A DNA stretch of 64,000 nucleotides, taken from contig NZ_APMP01000001.1 of the NCBI RefSeq assembly GCF_000372645.1, forward strand, positions 62,001 through 126,000. The letters run 5' to 3'. The stretch is from Caulobacter vibrioides OR37. Lineage in GTDB: Bacteria > Pseudomonadota > Alphaproteobacteria > Caulobacterales > Caulobacteraceae. Made by a program: the position numbers and the translations under genes. Numbering within the stretch: the stretch's first letter is position 1; the number at the start of each line of letters is the position of its first letter. The notes beneath the pieces were generated by a model, which was not told the DNA's origin, made no database searches, and saw only the letters and a list, made by a program, of their open reading frames with translations. This document shows, piece after piece, positions 37,016 to 45,191 of the stretch.

Positions 37016-37591
37016 ATGTCCATGCCAATCTCTCCTCTCCCCGCCAGTCCCAGGCGCGACCCGCCCAGCGTCGTCGAGCTCTTCCACGGCTTCCTTATTC
37101 TGGGGCTGACCGGCTTCGGGGGCGTGCTGCCGCTAGCGCGACGGATGATGGTCGAGAAACGGCGCTGGCTCGACGCCGATGAATTCACCGATCTGCTGGG
37201 CCTTTGCCAATTCATGCCCGGCGGCAACATCATCAACATGTCGGTCGCCGTCGGGCTCAAGTTTCGAGGCGCGACGGGCGCTCTGGCCGCGATCCTTGGC
37301 CTGATCGCGGCCCCGACCGTCGTCGTGATCGTGCTGGGAGCGCTGTTCGATCGCTTCCAGGACGATCCCAAGGTCCGCCACGTCTTCGCCGGTCTCGCGG
37401 CGGCGGCGGCGGGATTGCTGCTCTCGATGGCCGCCAAGGTCGCTTGGCCGCTTCGCGTGAGTCCGATCAACTCCATCATCGCGGCCGCGTGCGTCTTGGC
37501 GGTCGCCGGGTTGCGGCTGCCGTTGCCGCCCACGATGTTGGCGTTGGCGCCGATCAGCATCGCGATGACCTGGAAGGCGGCGCGGCCATGA
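37016..37591 (+). CDS. chromate transporter, N-terminal half-size subunit
   Basis: This 191-residue CHR-family protein carries one domain rather than two. It shows the family motif GLTGFGGVLPLARRMMV and CQFMPGGNIINMSVAVG, followed by hydrophobic helices. CHR transporters export chromate by proton-linked transport. AAGG lies 8 bases before ATG 37016. Its stop overlaps the ATG of the second half-size gene (ATGA), as expected for paired short-chain CHR proteins that work as a heterodimer. Confidence 0.88.
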   Translation: MSMPISPLPASPRRDPPSVVELFHGFLILGLTGFGGVLPLARRMMVEKRRWLDADEFTDLLGLCQFMPGGNIINMSVAVGLKFRGATGALAAILGLIAAPTVVVIVLGALFDRFQDDPKVRHVFAGLAAAAAGLLLSMAAKVAWPLRVSPINSIIAAACVLAVAGLRLPLPPTMLALAPISIAMTWKAARP

Positions 37592-38118
37592 CATCGACGC
37601 TGTTTGCCCTGGCCCTGATCTTCGGTGAGTTGTCGCTGCTGGCGTTTGGGGGCGGGAACGCCATCCTGCCGGAAATGCAGAGGCAGGTGGTCGATGCGCG
37701 GCGCTGGATGACGGCCGAACAGTTCGGCGCGCTGTTCGCGCTGGCGCAGGCCGCGCCAGGACCAAATATGATGGTGGCGCCGCTCGTCGGCTGGCGCGTC
37801 GCCGGATTCCTGGGCGTGGCGGTCACATCGATCGCCACGTTTGGACCGTCATCGCTGCTCGCCGCCTTCGCTTTGCGCGCTTGGGAACGCTTTCGCGACC
37901 GACCCTGGCGGCGGATCGTTCAAGCCGGCCTCGCGCCGGTGACGGTCGGGTTGATCGCGGCCAGCGCTATCACCATGGCTCGGGCTTCGGATACGACCTG
38001 GGGCTTGGCGGCGATCACGCTGGCCGTCGCCGCGGTGACAACTCGAACCAAGCTTCATCCCCTGATCGCACTCGTCGGAGGCGCGTTGCTGGGGCTCTGC
38101 GGCTTGGGAGCGGTATAA
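37588..38118 (+). CDS. chromate transporter, C-terminal half-size subunit
   Basis: This 176-residue protein is the second CHR domain. It has ELSLLAFGGGNAILPEMQRQ and the conserved QAAPGPNMM stretch, with about five hydrophobic segments. It is translationally coupled to the first half. Two complete, separately started ORFs of natural length argue that this is a real split pair rather than a frameshifted long transporter. Confidence 0.88.
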   Translation: MTSTLFALALIFGELSLLAFGGGNAILPEMQRQVVDARRWMTAEQFGALFALAQAAPGPNMMVAPLVGWRVAGFLGVAVTSIATFGPSSLLAAFALRAWERFRDRPWRRIVQAGLAPVTVGLIAASAITMARASDTTWGLAAITLAVAAVTTRTKLHPLIALVGGALLGLCGLGAV

Positions 38119-38163
38119 AGGCGGGGCGGAGGCTATGATCCGCCGCCCCGCCTCATGCCAAGC

Positions 38164-38439
38164 TCAGTGATGCGGGAACTGGGCCAGCGCGCCGCCGGCG
38201 GCCAGGCCCAGGGCGCAGAAGACGCCCAGGTGGAAGGCCGCGCCCAGCGCCACGGTGCGGCGGACCGACCATTTGCTCTCCTGGGCGAAGATTCGGCCGA
38301 TTTCGGATTGCAGGGTGCGCGCGGGGCTGACGGCCGGCGCGTCGTGATCGTTGGCCACGTGGAGTTGGGGCCGCGGGCTGGCGGTCTTGGAAGGAGTCGG
38401 CGCGATGGCGTCCAGATAGTCGACCTTACGCTGTAACAT
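38164..38439 (-). CDS. small single-pass membrane protein, hypothetical
   Basis: The 91-residue product has a soluble, Pro/Ser-rich N-terminal half and one C-terminal helix (LGAAFHLGVFCALGLAAGGALA) near the end. GGGAGG six bases upstream supports ATG 38439 over the GTG one codon earlier. No family recognised. It is convergent with the chr pair and upstream of ppx on the same strand only at a distance. Confidence 0.6.
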   Translation of the reverse strand: MLQRKVDYLDAIAPTPSKTASPRPQLHVANDHDAPAVSPARTLQSEIGRIFAQESKWSVRRTVALGAAFHLGVFCALGLAAGGALAQFPHH

Positions 38440-38567
38440 CACTGACCTCCCTATGTGTTCGAGGTCACGCTAGGCCGGCAAGGATAACAAACTATACTCG
38501 TGGAGACCGCGTTTTGCGGGTTTGAAGAGGCTTTAACCCCGCATTGGGGGGATTATTTTCCTATTAA

Positions 38568-38592
38568 GCATAGACCCTCGTCGGGTCTATGC
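38568..38592 (-). terminator. terminator-like hairpin after ppx
   Basis: GCATAGACCC and GGGTCTATGC pair perfectly around a five-base loop, five bases past the ppx stop. On the minus strand it is followed by TTAATAGGAAAATAATCC, which has only a weak T-run, so termination may be partial. Confidence 0.6.
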
Positions 38593-38597
38593 CTGGA

Positions 38598-40097
38598 TCA
38601 TGCGGTGATAATCTTGGGCTTCAGGCCAAGATGCTGGGCGGCCGTGCCGGCGCGCTTGCTGGTCTGTTCGCCAAGCAGCAGGTCGGCGAAGCCGGGCTCG
38701 GCGGCCAGCACCAGGTGGTTCTTGTCCAGGGTCAGGCGCGAGTGGGCCAGCAGGCTGGGGCTCCGACCCGACAGGTCGCACGCCAGGCGGATCGTGGCGC
38801 CCAGGGCGCGGGCCCGCTTCAGCTGGGCGGGGCTCATCAGGCGCTCCAGCGTGGCGATCTCGGGCGGATTGAAGGTTGTGGCGTGGCGGGCGTGGGCGGC
38901 CACGGCCAGGAAGCAGCGCTCGGCGTGGCCCTGGCCGGCGATCGGCGCGCGCAGCACCTGCTCGTAGACGAGGTCGGCGCGGTGGTCGGGGTGCAGGCGC
39001 ACGCCCATGTCGGCCAGCCGGCAGGCGGCGGCGACGAGGATCGGGTCGCGTTCGCCGAACAGCGCGGGCAGGGCGCGGAAGGCCGGAGCGATCCAGCCCT
39101 CCAGCGCCGGGCCCAGTTCGTCGCCGACGCCCTGGCGGGCGCCCAGGGCCGCGCAACCCTCGATCAACGGGTCCAGGCCCCGCACGCGCGGCGGCATGGC
39201 CTCGAACAGCAGGCCCTCGCGCACGCCATAGGCCGAGATCTCGACACGCTTGACGCCGAGCTGCTCGATCAGGATCTCCAGCACGACGGCGGCGTAGGGC
39301 AGGGTCTCCGAGCGCTTCTTGCTCATGCCCTCGATGCGTTCCAGCGAGCTCCTGGACTGGTGGGCGACCAGACGCGCGGCCTCCAGGGCCTCGGCGGTGG
39401 GGATCTCGTACTGGTGGACGACATGCAGCGGATAGCCCGATAGCCGCATGTGCAGCAGGGCGAGGTTGCGCCAGGCGCCGCCCACGGCATGGAAGGTGTC
39501 GGTGCTGTAATCGGCGGCGACGGGGGCGATGCGTTCGCGGGCCAGGCGGCGGACGCGCTCGGCGTCGAAGCCGTTCGCCGTCCCGGCGGGACCCGCCAGA
39601 CTGAACGGGCCCAGAGGCAGGGTCACGCCCTGGCCGGCGCCGGTGGCGTTGAGGCGGATCAGCTCCAGGCTGGCGCCGCCCAGGTCGCCGACCACGCCGG
39701 TGGCGTCCGGCGCGCCGGCCAGCACGCCGACGGCGGCGTAGTGGGCTTCTTCCTCGCCGCTGAGGACGCGCACCGTGAAGCCGGCCTCCTCGCGCACGCG
39801 GCGGACGAAGTCGGGGCCGTCCTTGGCCTCGCGGGCGGCGGCGGTGGCGACGACGAAGGTCTCGGCCGGATTGACCGCCTCCAGCACGGCGCGAAACCGC
39901 TTGAGGGCTTGCAGGGTCTGGGCGACGCCCTCGGACGACAGGCGCCCGCTGGCGCCCAGGTCGCGGCCAAGGCCGGCCAGCACCTTCTCATTGAAGACGG
40001 TCCAGATGGCGCGGCCTTCCAGCCGGTACACCACCAGGCGCACCGAGTTTGAGCCGATATCGATCACGGCCGCGTCGCGCGGCGCCGGGGAGGGCAT
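38598..40097 (-). CDS. ppx: exopolyphosphatase (Ppx/GppA family)
   Basis: Ppx removes terminal phosphates from polyphosphate. The 499-residue actin-like ATPase-fold protein starts AVIDIGSNSVRLVVYRLEG, carries FVVATAAAREAKDG, the VRVLSGEEEAHY glutamate motif and VVGDLGGASLELIRL, and has a helical HD-like C-terminal domain (residues about 310-499). It lies close to ppk on the same strand but, unlike in many bacteria, a phosphotransferase gene on the other strand sits between. Confidence 0.93.
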   Translation of the reverse strand: MPSPAPRDAAVIDIGSNSVRLVVYRLEGRAIWTVFNEKVLAGLGRDLGASGRLSSEGVAQTLQALKRFRAVLEAVNPAETFVVATAAAREAKDGPDFVRRVREEAGFTVRVLSGEEEAHYAAVGVLAGAPDATGVVGDLGGASLELIRLNATGAGQGVTLPLGPFSLAGPAGTANGFDAERVRRLARERIAPVAADYSTDTFHAVGGAWRNLALLHMRLSGYPLHVVHQYEIPTAEALEAARLVAHQSRSSLERIEGMSKKRSETLPYAAVVLEILIEQLGVKRVEISAYGVREGLLFEAMPPRVRGLDPLIEGCAALGARQGVGDELGPALEGWIAPAFRALPALFGERDPILVAAACRLADMGVRLHPDHRADLVYEQVLRAPIAGQGHAERCFLAVAAHARHATTFNPPEIATLERLMSPAQLKRARALGATIRLACDLSGRSPSLLAHSRLTLDKNHLVLAAEPGFADLLLGEQTSKRAGTAAQHLGLKPKIITA

Positions 40098-40194
40098 GGG
40101 GCTGGTTTAGCCTATTCGAGGGACAGGGGAAGCGGGGGCGGCCCCTTTTTCATGGGGACGACCGCGGCGGAAGGCTTGCTCGTAAAGGGGCTCA

Positions 40195-40240
40195 AATATT
40201 ACCCGGGTTATATTGACTTATATTTCATCCGGGTAAATAA
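40195..40240. promoter_or_regulatory. palindromic CCGGGT operator candidate with promoter-like elements
   Basis: AATATTACCCGGGTTATATT (40195-40214) is a 20-base palindrome with one mismatched pair, and CCGGGTAAATAA at 40229-40240 repeats its right half 26 bases later. A TTGACT at 40213-40218 followed by TAAATA 15 bases later resembles a sigma70 promoter overlapping the repeat. It precedes the phosphotransferase gene and is unlike other gaps in the window. Confidence 0.45.
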
Positions 40241-40267
40241 GACAGCTCCGCTCAGGAGGTTCCGTCG

Positions 40268-41248
40268 ATGTCCGTTCCACCCGACCAGCGTCCCGTCGTC
40301 CGAAAAGCCCTTCGCGCCGCGTTCGGAACCGAGGCGCTGGATGGCTGTGCGGCGTTGTCCGGCGGGCTGTCGGGCGCCGAGACCTGGCGCGTCCGCGTGG
40401 GTGGCGTCGCCTATCTTCTGCGGATCGAGGCCCGCTTTGACGCGCTGCGCGATCCGCGCCGGAGCTATGCCTGTATGGGTCTCGCTGCGCGCGCCTGTCT
40501 CGCGCCGCGCGTCCTCTACGCCGATCCGGACGATGGCGTGGCGATCATGGACTATATCGAGCCCCGATCACTGACTTTGGATTATGTGGGGAAGCGAGCC
40601 GACCTCGTGGTCGAGCTGGCCCAGGCGGTGCGGGCGCTGCATGGGATCGAGGGCTTTCCGCCACTGGTCGACTATCTGGACGGCCTGGCGATGATCGTCG
40701 ATCAGGCGGGGCGCGGCGGCGTGGTTCCGATCGGGGCCTTCGACGGCTGGGCCCGGCTGTACGAAGCGTGCCGGCGACTGCGGCCCGAGCCGGTGTCCAG
40801 TCACAACGATCTCAATCCGCGCAACATCCTCTATGACGGCCGGCGGATTTGGCTGATCGACTGGGAGGCGGCGTTTCGGGCTGACCGCTATGTCGATCTT
40901 GCCGCCATCGCCAACACCTATGCCGTCGATCCGGAGGACGAGGCCACGCTGCTGCGCACCTATTTCGGCCGCGAGGCTTCAAGAGCCGAGCAGGCGCGGC
41001 TGTGGCTGTTCCGACAGGTCAATCACGTTTTTCACGCTGCGGTGTTCGTGGCCGGCGTCGCCGGGCAGGCGAGGGCGGAGGACCTGGGCGGACCGGACCT
41101 CGACGTTCTGCACCAGGGGCTGGCGCTGGGTGAGCCGCTGCTGGAGACGCCGGAAGGGCGTTTGGCCTACGGACTGGCGCGGCTGCGAACCGTGACCGCC
41201 AACCTGGCATCGCCGGCCTTTACGCGGGCCGCGGGGGTCGCGATCTAG
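40268..41248 (+). CDS. choline/aminoglycoside-kinase-like phosphotransferase
   Basis: This 326-residue soluble protein of the APH/ChoK superfamily has a P-loop-like GGLSGAETWRVRVGGVAYLLR beginning written by family pattern. It also has the Brenner motif HNDLNPRNIL and the metal-binding LIDWE. It should phosphorylate a small hydroxyl compound, possibly choline or ethanolamine; substrate not deducible. AGGAGG eight bases before ATG 40268 is the best ribosome site in this stretch. Its 3' end overlaps the convergent lipoprotein gene by four bases. Confidence 0.85.
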   Translation: MSVPPDQRPVVRKALRAAFGTEALDGCAALSGGLSGAETWRVRVGGVAYLLRIEARFDALRDPRRSYACMGLAARACLAPRVLYADPDDGVAIMDYIEPRSLTLDYVGKRADLVVELAQAVRALHGIEGFPPLVDYLDGLAMIVDQAGRGGVVPIGAFDGWARLYEACRRLRPEPVSSHNDLNPRNILYDGRRIWLIDWEAAFRADRYVDLAAIANTYAVDPEDEATLLRTYFGREASRAEQARLWLFRQVNHVFHAAVFVAGVAGQARAEDLGGPDLDVLHQGLALGEPLLETPEGRLAYGLARLRTVTANLASPAFTRAAGVAI

Positions 41249-41634
41249 GGATTGATCCTGCACGCGATGGTCTTCCAGCCGTCGCCGTCGTCGCGATGAT
41301 AGCAGGTTCCGTAGCTGACCTGCCGGCCGCGCGCCCGCGCGCCGCCCTTGGTCAAGGCCCAGGGCACGGGGCCGATCAGCAGCATGTCGGTGGTGTCCGC
41401 CTTGCGCCCGCACAGGCCCCACCAGCGGATGTTGTAGCCGCCGAACACGCCGGGGCCGTAGACCTCGCCCTGGCGCTGGGCCTGGCGCTCCACCCCCGGC
41501 GGCGGCGCGCCGAAGCGGTCGACGCCCGGACGGGCGGGCAGGGCCTGCACGGCGCAGAGGTCGATGCGCCGCTGCCCCGTCGGCCCGCAGGCCGTCAGCA
41601 GCGCCAGCGGCAGGAGCAGGCCAAAAGCCCTCAC
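41245..41634 (-). CDS. small lipoprotein, hypothetical
   Basis: The 129-residue product has a lipoprotein signal ending LALLTACG (Cys near residue 16) and a Cys-containing mature part ([18 protein letters not shown], then [15 protein letters not shown] and YGTCYHRDD). It starts with a GTG that overlaps the ppk stop (GTGA), so its translation is coupled to ppk. No family recognised. Confidence comes from the lipobox, coupling and coding-like composition. Confidence 0.65.
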   Translation of the reverse strand: MRAFGLLLPLALLTACGPTGQRRIDLCAVQALPARPGVDRFGAPPPGVERQAQRQGEVYGPGVFGGYNIRWWGLCGRKADTTDMLLIGPVPWALTKGGARARGRQVSYGTCYHRDDGDGWKTIACRINP

Positions 41635-43856
41635 CCCTTCCGCTTGGGCCCCACGTGGTCGAAGGCGCGGGGCAGGTCGCGGGCGCCATGGCCCCGGCCC
41701 GACAGGCTGGGATTGGTCATGAAGTAGTCGTGGGCCGAGAAGGCGCCCTTGCTGTTCCAGGCCGGATCGCGGGCATACTCGCCCTCGCTGTCCAGCTTCC
41801 AGCTCTGGGCCTCGTCGTTGAGGTTGGCGACCATGATCTGGTCCAGCACCTGCTGGTGGACGGTCGGGTTCTCGACCGGAACCAGGCTCTCGACGCGCCG
41901 GTCCAGGTTGCGCGGCATCCAGTCGGCCGAGCTGATGAACACCCGCGTCTGGGCGCTGGGCATGGCCGCGCCGTTGGCGAAGGCGACGATGCGGGCGTGC
42001 TCCAGGAAGCGGCCGACGATCGACTTGACCCGGATGTTCTCCGACAGCCCCTTGATCCCCGGCCGCAGGCAGCAGATGCCGCGCACGACGAGGTCGATCT
42101 GCACGCCCGCCTGGCTGGCGGCGTAGAGGGCGTCGATGATCTGCGGGTCGACGACGGCGTTCATCTTGGCCCAGATGCCCGCCGGCCGGCCTTCGCGGGC
42201 GGCCTTGGCCTCGGCCTCGATCATCCTCAGCAGGTCCGGCTTCAGCGTCATCGGCGAGAACGACAGCTTCTCCAGCCGCCCCGGCTGGGCGTAGCCGGTA
42301 ATGAAGTTGAACAGCTTGCCGCCGTCGCGCCCCAGAGCCGGGTCGCAGGTGAACAAGGAGAGGTCGGTATAGATCCGCGCCGTGAACGGGTGATAGTTGC
42401 CGGTGCCGAAGTGGCAGTAGGTCCGCAGCGTCTGGTCGGCCTCGCGGCGCACCACGACCGACAGCTTGGCGTGCGTCTTCCAGTCGACGAAGCCGAACAC
42501 CACGTGCACGCCCGCCCGCTCCAGGTCGCGCGCCCACTTCAGGTTATTTTCCTCGTCGAACCGCGCCTTGATCTCGACCAGGGCCGTGACGTTCTTGCCG
42601 TTGTCGGCCGCCTCGATCAGGGCCGCCACGATCGGACTGTCCTTGGAGGTGCGGTAGAGCGTCTGCTTGATCGCCAGCACGTTCGGATCGCGCGCGGCCT
42701 GGCGAAGGAACTGCACCACGACGTCGAAGCTCTCGAACGGGTGGTGGACCAGGATGTCCTTCTCGCGGATCGCCGCGAAGCAGTCGCCGCCGTGGTCGCG
42801 GATGCGCTCGGGGAAGCGGGCGTTGAACGGCGGGAACTTCAGGTCCGGACGGTCCGGCGGGATCAGCTCGCTCATCTGGGCCAGGCCCAGCTTGCCGTCG
42901 ACCAGGATCACGTCCTCGGGCTCGGCGCGCAGGCCCTCGATGATGAAGTCGCGCAGGTCCGGCGGCATGGTGGTCTGGATCTTGACCCGCACCACGCGGC
43001 CCAGCCGGCGCTTCTTCAGCCGCGCCTCGAACTCGCGCACCAGGTCCTCGGCCTCTTCCTCGATCTCGAGGTCGCTGTCGCGGATCAGGCGGAACAGGCC
43101 GCGTCCCTCGACCTCGTAGCCGGGGAACAGGTGGTCCAAAAAGAGGATGATGAAGCTTTCCAGCGCCATGATCTTGCGCTGGCGCTTGCGGCCGCGCGTC
43201 ACCACCGACGACAGCTCCCAGAACCGCCGCACCTGCGAGGGGATCGGCGCCAGGGCGTACAGGTGCTTGTCGTCGGCGATGCGACGCAGCTTCAGCGCCA
43301 GGCAGAAGCCCAGGTTCGGGATGAACGGGAACGGGTGCGCCGGGTCGATCGCCAACGGCGTCAGCACCGGGAAGATCTGGTCGAGGAAGATGGCCTCGGC
43401 CTTCTTGCGGTCCTCGCCCTCGATGTCCTTGGCGTCCAGCAGCTTCAGGCCCTCGTCCCACAGTTCGGTGCGGACCTGGCGCCAGATCTTCTGCTGCTCG
43501 GCCATCAGCTCGGCGGCCGAGGCGTTGATGCGCGGCAGCTGCTCGCCGGGCGTCAGGCCGTCCTGGCTGACCACCCGCACGCCCTCGCGCACCTGGCCCT
43601 TCAGGCCGGCCACGCGCACCATGTAGAATTCGTCGAGGTTGTTGGCGCTGATCGACAGGAACCGCAGCCGCTCCAGCAGCGGGTGACGCGGATTGGCGCT
43701 CTCCTCCAGCACACGCTGGTTGAAGGCCAGCCACGAAAGCTCGCGATTGAAGAACCGTTCGGGCGAGGCCATCCACTCGGCGTCCAGTTCCAGCGGGGTG
43801 GGGCTGTCGGTCTGCGGAACGGTGGCGGGCACGGTCAGGGCGGCGGTCTCGGTCAT
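41631..43856 (-). CDS. ppk: polyphosphate kinase 1
   Basis: PPK1 makes inorganic polyphosphate from ATP at the inner membrane. The 741-residue protein has the N-terminal [16 protein letters not shown], the middle head domain and the catalytic C1/C2 phospholipase-D-like domains. The phosphohistidine sits in [13 protein letters not shown], and the [16 protein letters not shown] loop follows in C2. It starts at ATG 43856. Together with ppx nearby it sets cell polyphosphate levels. Confidence 0.96.
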   Translation of the reverse strand: MTETAALTVPATVPQTDSPTPLELDAEWMASPERFFNRELSWLAFNQRVLEESANPRHPLLERLRFLSISANNLDEFYMVRVAGLKGQVREGVRVVSQDGLTPGEQLPRINASAAELMAEQQKIWRQVRTELWDEGLKLLDAKDIEGEDRKKAEAIFLDQIFPVLTPLAIDPAHPFPFIPNLGFCLALKLRRIADDKHLYALAPIPSQVRRFWELSSVVTRGRKRQRKIMALESFIILFLDHLFPGYEVEGRGLFRLIRDSDLEIEEEAEDLVREFEARLKKRRLGRVVRVKIQTTMPPDLRDFIIEGLRAEPEDVILVDGKLGLAQMSELIPPDRPDLKFPPFNARFPERIRDHGGDCFAAIREKDILVHHPFESFDVVVQFLRQAARDPNVLAIKQTLYRTSKDSPIVAALIEAADNGKNVTALVEIKARFDEENNLKWARDLERAGVHVVFGFVDWKTHAKLSVVVRREADQTLRTYCHFGTGNYHPFTARIYTDLSLFTCDPALGRDGGKLFNFITGYAQPGRLEKLSFSPMTLKPDLLRMIEAEAKAAREGRPAGIWAKMNAVVDPQIIDALYAASQAGVQIDLVVRGICCLRPGIKGLSENIRVKSIVGRFLEHARIVAFANGAAMPSAQTRVFISSADWMPRNLDRRVESLVPVENPTVHQQVLDQIMVANLNDEAQSWKLDSEGEYARDPAWNSKGAFSAHDYFMTNPSLSGRGHGARDLPRAFDHVGPKRKG

Positions 43857-43953
43857 GAAGGCACTCTAGTCGCCAATGTGTCGCGCCATCGTGAACGAGG
43901 CAAGTGACGGGAGAAAGACAGGGGGATGTCGCCTGTCTTTCCATCATAAACGC

Positions 43954-44086
43954 CCGTCATTCCCGCCCTTGTGGCGGGAACCCCTCTATCCGCCGCGGGT
44001 GCGGGAGGGGCGGATCGCTAGCGATCCGCTTGCGTCTCACGTGTCAGCTGAACCAGGGGTTCCCGCCACAAGGGCGAGAATGACGG
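43954..44086. repeat. palindromic element with 32-base terminal inverted repeats
   Basis: Arms at 43954-43985 and 44055-44086 are inverted copies that match at 31 of 32 bases. Each arm alone folds as TTCCCGCC/GGCGGGAA. The centre holds a perfect 20-base palindrome (GCGGATCGCTAGCGATCCGC, 44010-44029). There is no ORF inside. It looks like a small non-autonomous (REP- or MITE-like) element between ppk and hdaA. Confidence 0.7.
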
Positions 44087-44109
44087 AGCTTAAGAGAAGG
44101 GGCAGAGCC

Positions 44110-44823
44110 TCAACCCGGCTCCTCATCCCCCTCGAAATCCCCCAGCACCTCTCGGGCCAGGGCCTTGTTCAGTTCGCGCCGGCGCTGGTCGGCGGCCTCG
44201 TCCAGCAGGTCGGCCGCCGCGATCGCCTCCGCCGCCGAGCGGGGCAGGCGGGCCAGCAGATAGGGATAGAGGTCCGGATCCGGCTTCAGCAGCCTCTGTT
44301 CGAAGGCCCGCCGCAGCACCGCCTCCAGCACGACGTCGTCGGGCGGCGCGATCGCCGCGACGCACAGGGCGTTGAGCCGCGAGCGCAGGTCCGGCACCGC
44401 GCAGGCCCAGCCGACCGGCGCGGTCCGCCCGGTCAGCAGCACGGTCCCGCCGTCGACCCCGGCCATGTTCAGGATGTGGAACAGCGCCTCGTCGGACAGC
44501 GCCGCGCCGCCGCCGCCGCCGGCCGCGCCCGAGGGCCGCTGGTCGACGTCCTCGACCAGCACCGCCCGGCCGCGCAGGGTCGCCAGGTCCGGGGCCTCGG
44601 GCGCGAGGGCGTCGACGACCACGGCGTCATGGGCCCGCGCCCAGGCCCGCGCCAGGTGGGTCTTGCCGCACCCGGCCGGCCCGACCAGCGCTAGCCTTCC
44701 TTCAGGCCAGGCCGGCCAACCGTCCACGCGCGCCACGGCGTCGGCGTTGCTGGGCGAGACGGCGAAGTCCTCCCGGGCATGGGTCGGCGCGGCGGTGAAC
44801 GGCAGTCTGAACTGGGTGGACAA
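44110..44823 (-). CDS. hdaA: DnaA-related regulatory inactivator HdaA
   Basis: HdaA together with the beta clamp stimulates ATP hydrolysis by DnaA and limits re-initiation. The 237-residue protein starts with a clamp-binding QFRLPF motif (residues 4-9). A P-loop GPAGCGKTHL (48-57), a degenerate Walker B (AVLVEDVDQ) and a Gly-rich insertion (AAGGGGGAA) follow, then an arginine-finger-type region. It lacks the DNA-binding domain of DnaA. It is transcribed toward ppk and its promoter lies in the gap shared with the retron. Confidence 0.9.
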   Translation of the reverse strand: MSTQFRLPFTAAPTHAREDFAVSPSNADAVARVDGWPAWPEGRLALVGPAGCGKTHLARAWARAHDAVVVDALAPEAPDLATLRGRAVLVEDVDQRPSGAAGGGGGAALSDEALFHILNMAGVDGGTVLLTGRTAPVGWACAVPDLRSRLNALCVAAIAPPDDVVLEAVLRRAFEQRLLKPDPDLYPYLLARLPRSAAEAIAAADLLDEAADQRRRELNKALAREVLGDFEGDEEPG

Positions 44824-44986
44824 GCCTAGAGGCCCGGCGTGGTGAACGTCTGGGGAAGGATATAGGGCGGTTTGGCGAGGCGGGGGAGGTGGCGGGGCTG
44901 GGGATGGTGGGGATTAGGCGGCGGGAGGTGTGGATGAGGAGGGGCCTTCCTTTAGAGAACTGTTTAGCAAGCGATGCCTCCTAAGA
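44824..44986. other. GC-rich gap left of the retron, likely hdaA promoter region
   Basis: No gene is visible here. The first 110 bases are very G-rich on the plus strand and match the composition of the core chromosome; the AT-rich retron sequence begins at about 44945. The left junction of the island therefore probably lies near 44.94-44.95 kb. A TTTAGCAAG at about 44964 resembles a retron branch region but lies upstream of the proposed promoter. Confidence 0.5.
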
Positions 44987-45014
44987 TTGACTCACGCTTT
45001 GATGTCGTTAAAAA
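44987..45014 (+). promoter_or_regulatory. sigma70-like promoter of the retron
   Basis: TTGACT (44987-44992), a 16-base spacer and TAAAAA (45009-45014) predict transcription from about 45021. That is exactly where the a1 repeat begins, which supports both calls. No other promoter-like pair is obvious between hdaA and the effector gene. Confidence 0.6.
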
Positions 45015-45020
45015 TACCAT

Positions 45021-45191
45021 CACCATTTACGCGTTCTAGCGTTCCTGTCGGAACGTGAGTCTGGCGCTTCGCCGGACTTAAATTGATTGTAGACTCTTAT
45101 CGGTGCGGAAGAGGGTTATGTCTCATCGCCTCGATGAGGCCGCTACGCTCGATAAGACATAACCCTCTTCCTCACCTTCACAGGTAAGTGG
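45021..45191 (+). ncRNA. retron msr-msd RNA
   Basis: In order: a1 CCATTTAC (45023-45030); msr hairpin I GCGTTCC/GGAACGT with TGTC loop (45039-45056); msr hairpin II, ten pairs with CTT loop (45057-45079); a linker; then the msd, a long inverted repeat of 17 perfect pairs (45107-45123 with 45155-45171) plus one C-T mismatch and four more pairs (45102-45176), closed by a 31-base structured loop. a2 GTAAGTGG (45184-45191) pairs with a1 with one G-U. The branch G could be 45031 or 45039. Ends are predicted, not measured. Confidence 0.85.

Noticed and set aside
37016..38118. A frameshifted full-length chromate transporter
   Set aside because: Both halves have their own start, natural length and ATGA coupling, as in known short-chain CHR pairs.
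41655..43907. A 750-residue plus-strand open frame across ppk
   Set aside because: Antisense to polyphosphate kinase, composition typical of a shadow frame, no start signal or domain.
43900..44100. CRISPR array
   Set aside because: The repeats are inverted and nested, not direct repeats with regular spacers.
45102..45176. The long inverted repeat as a transcription terminator
   Set aside because: No T-run follows, it lies upstream of the effector in the same transcript, and it matches an msd in position between msr hairpins and a2.
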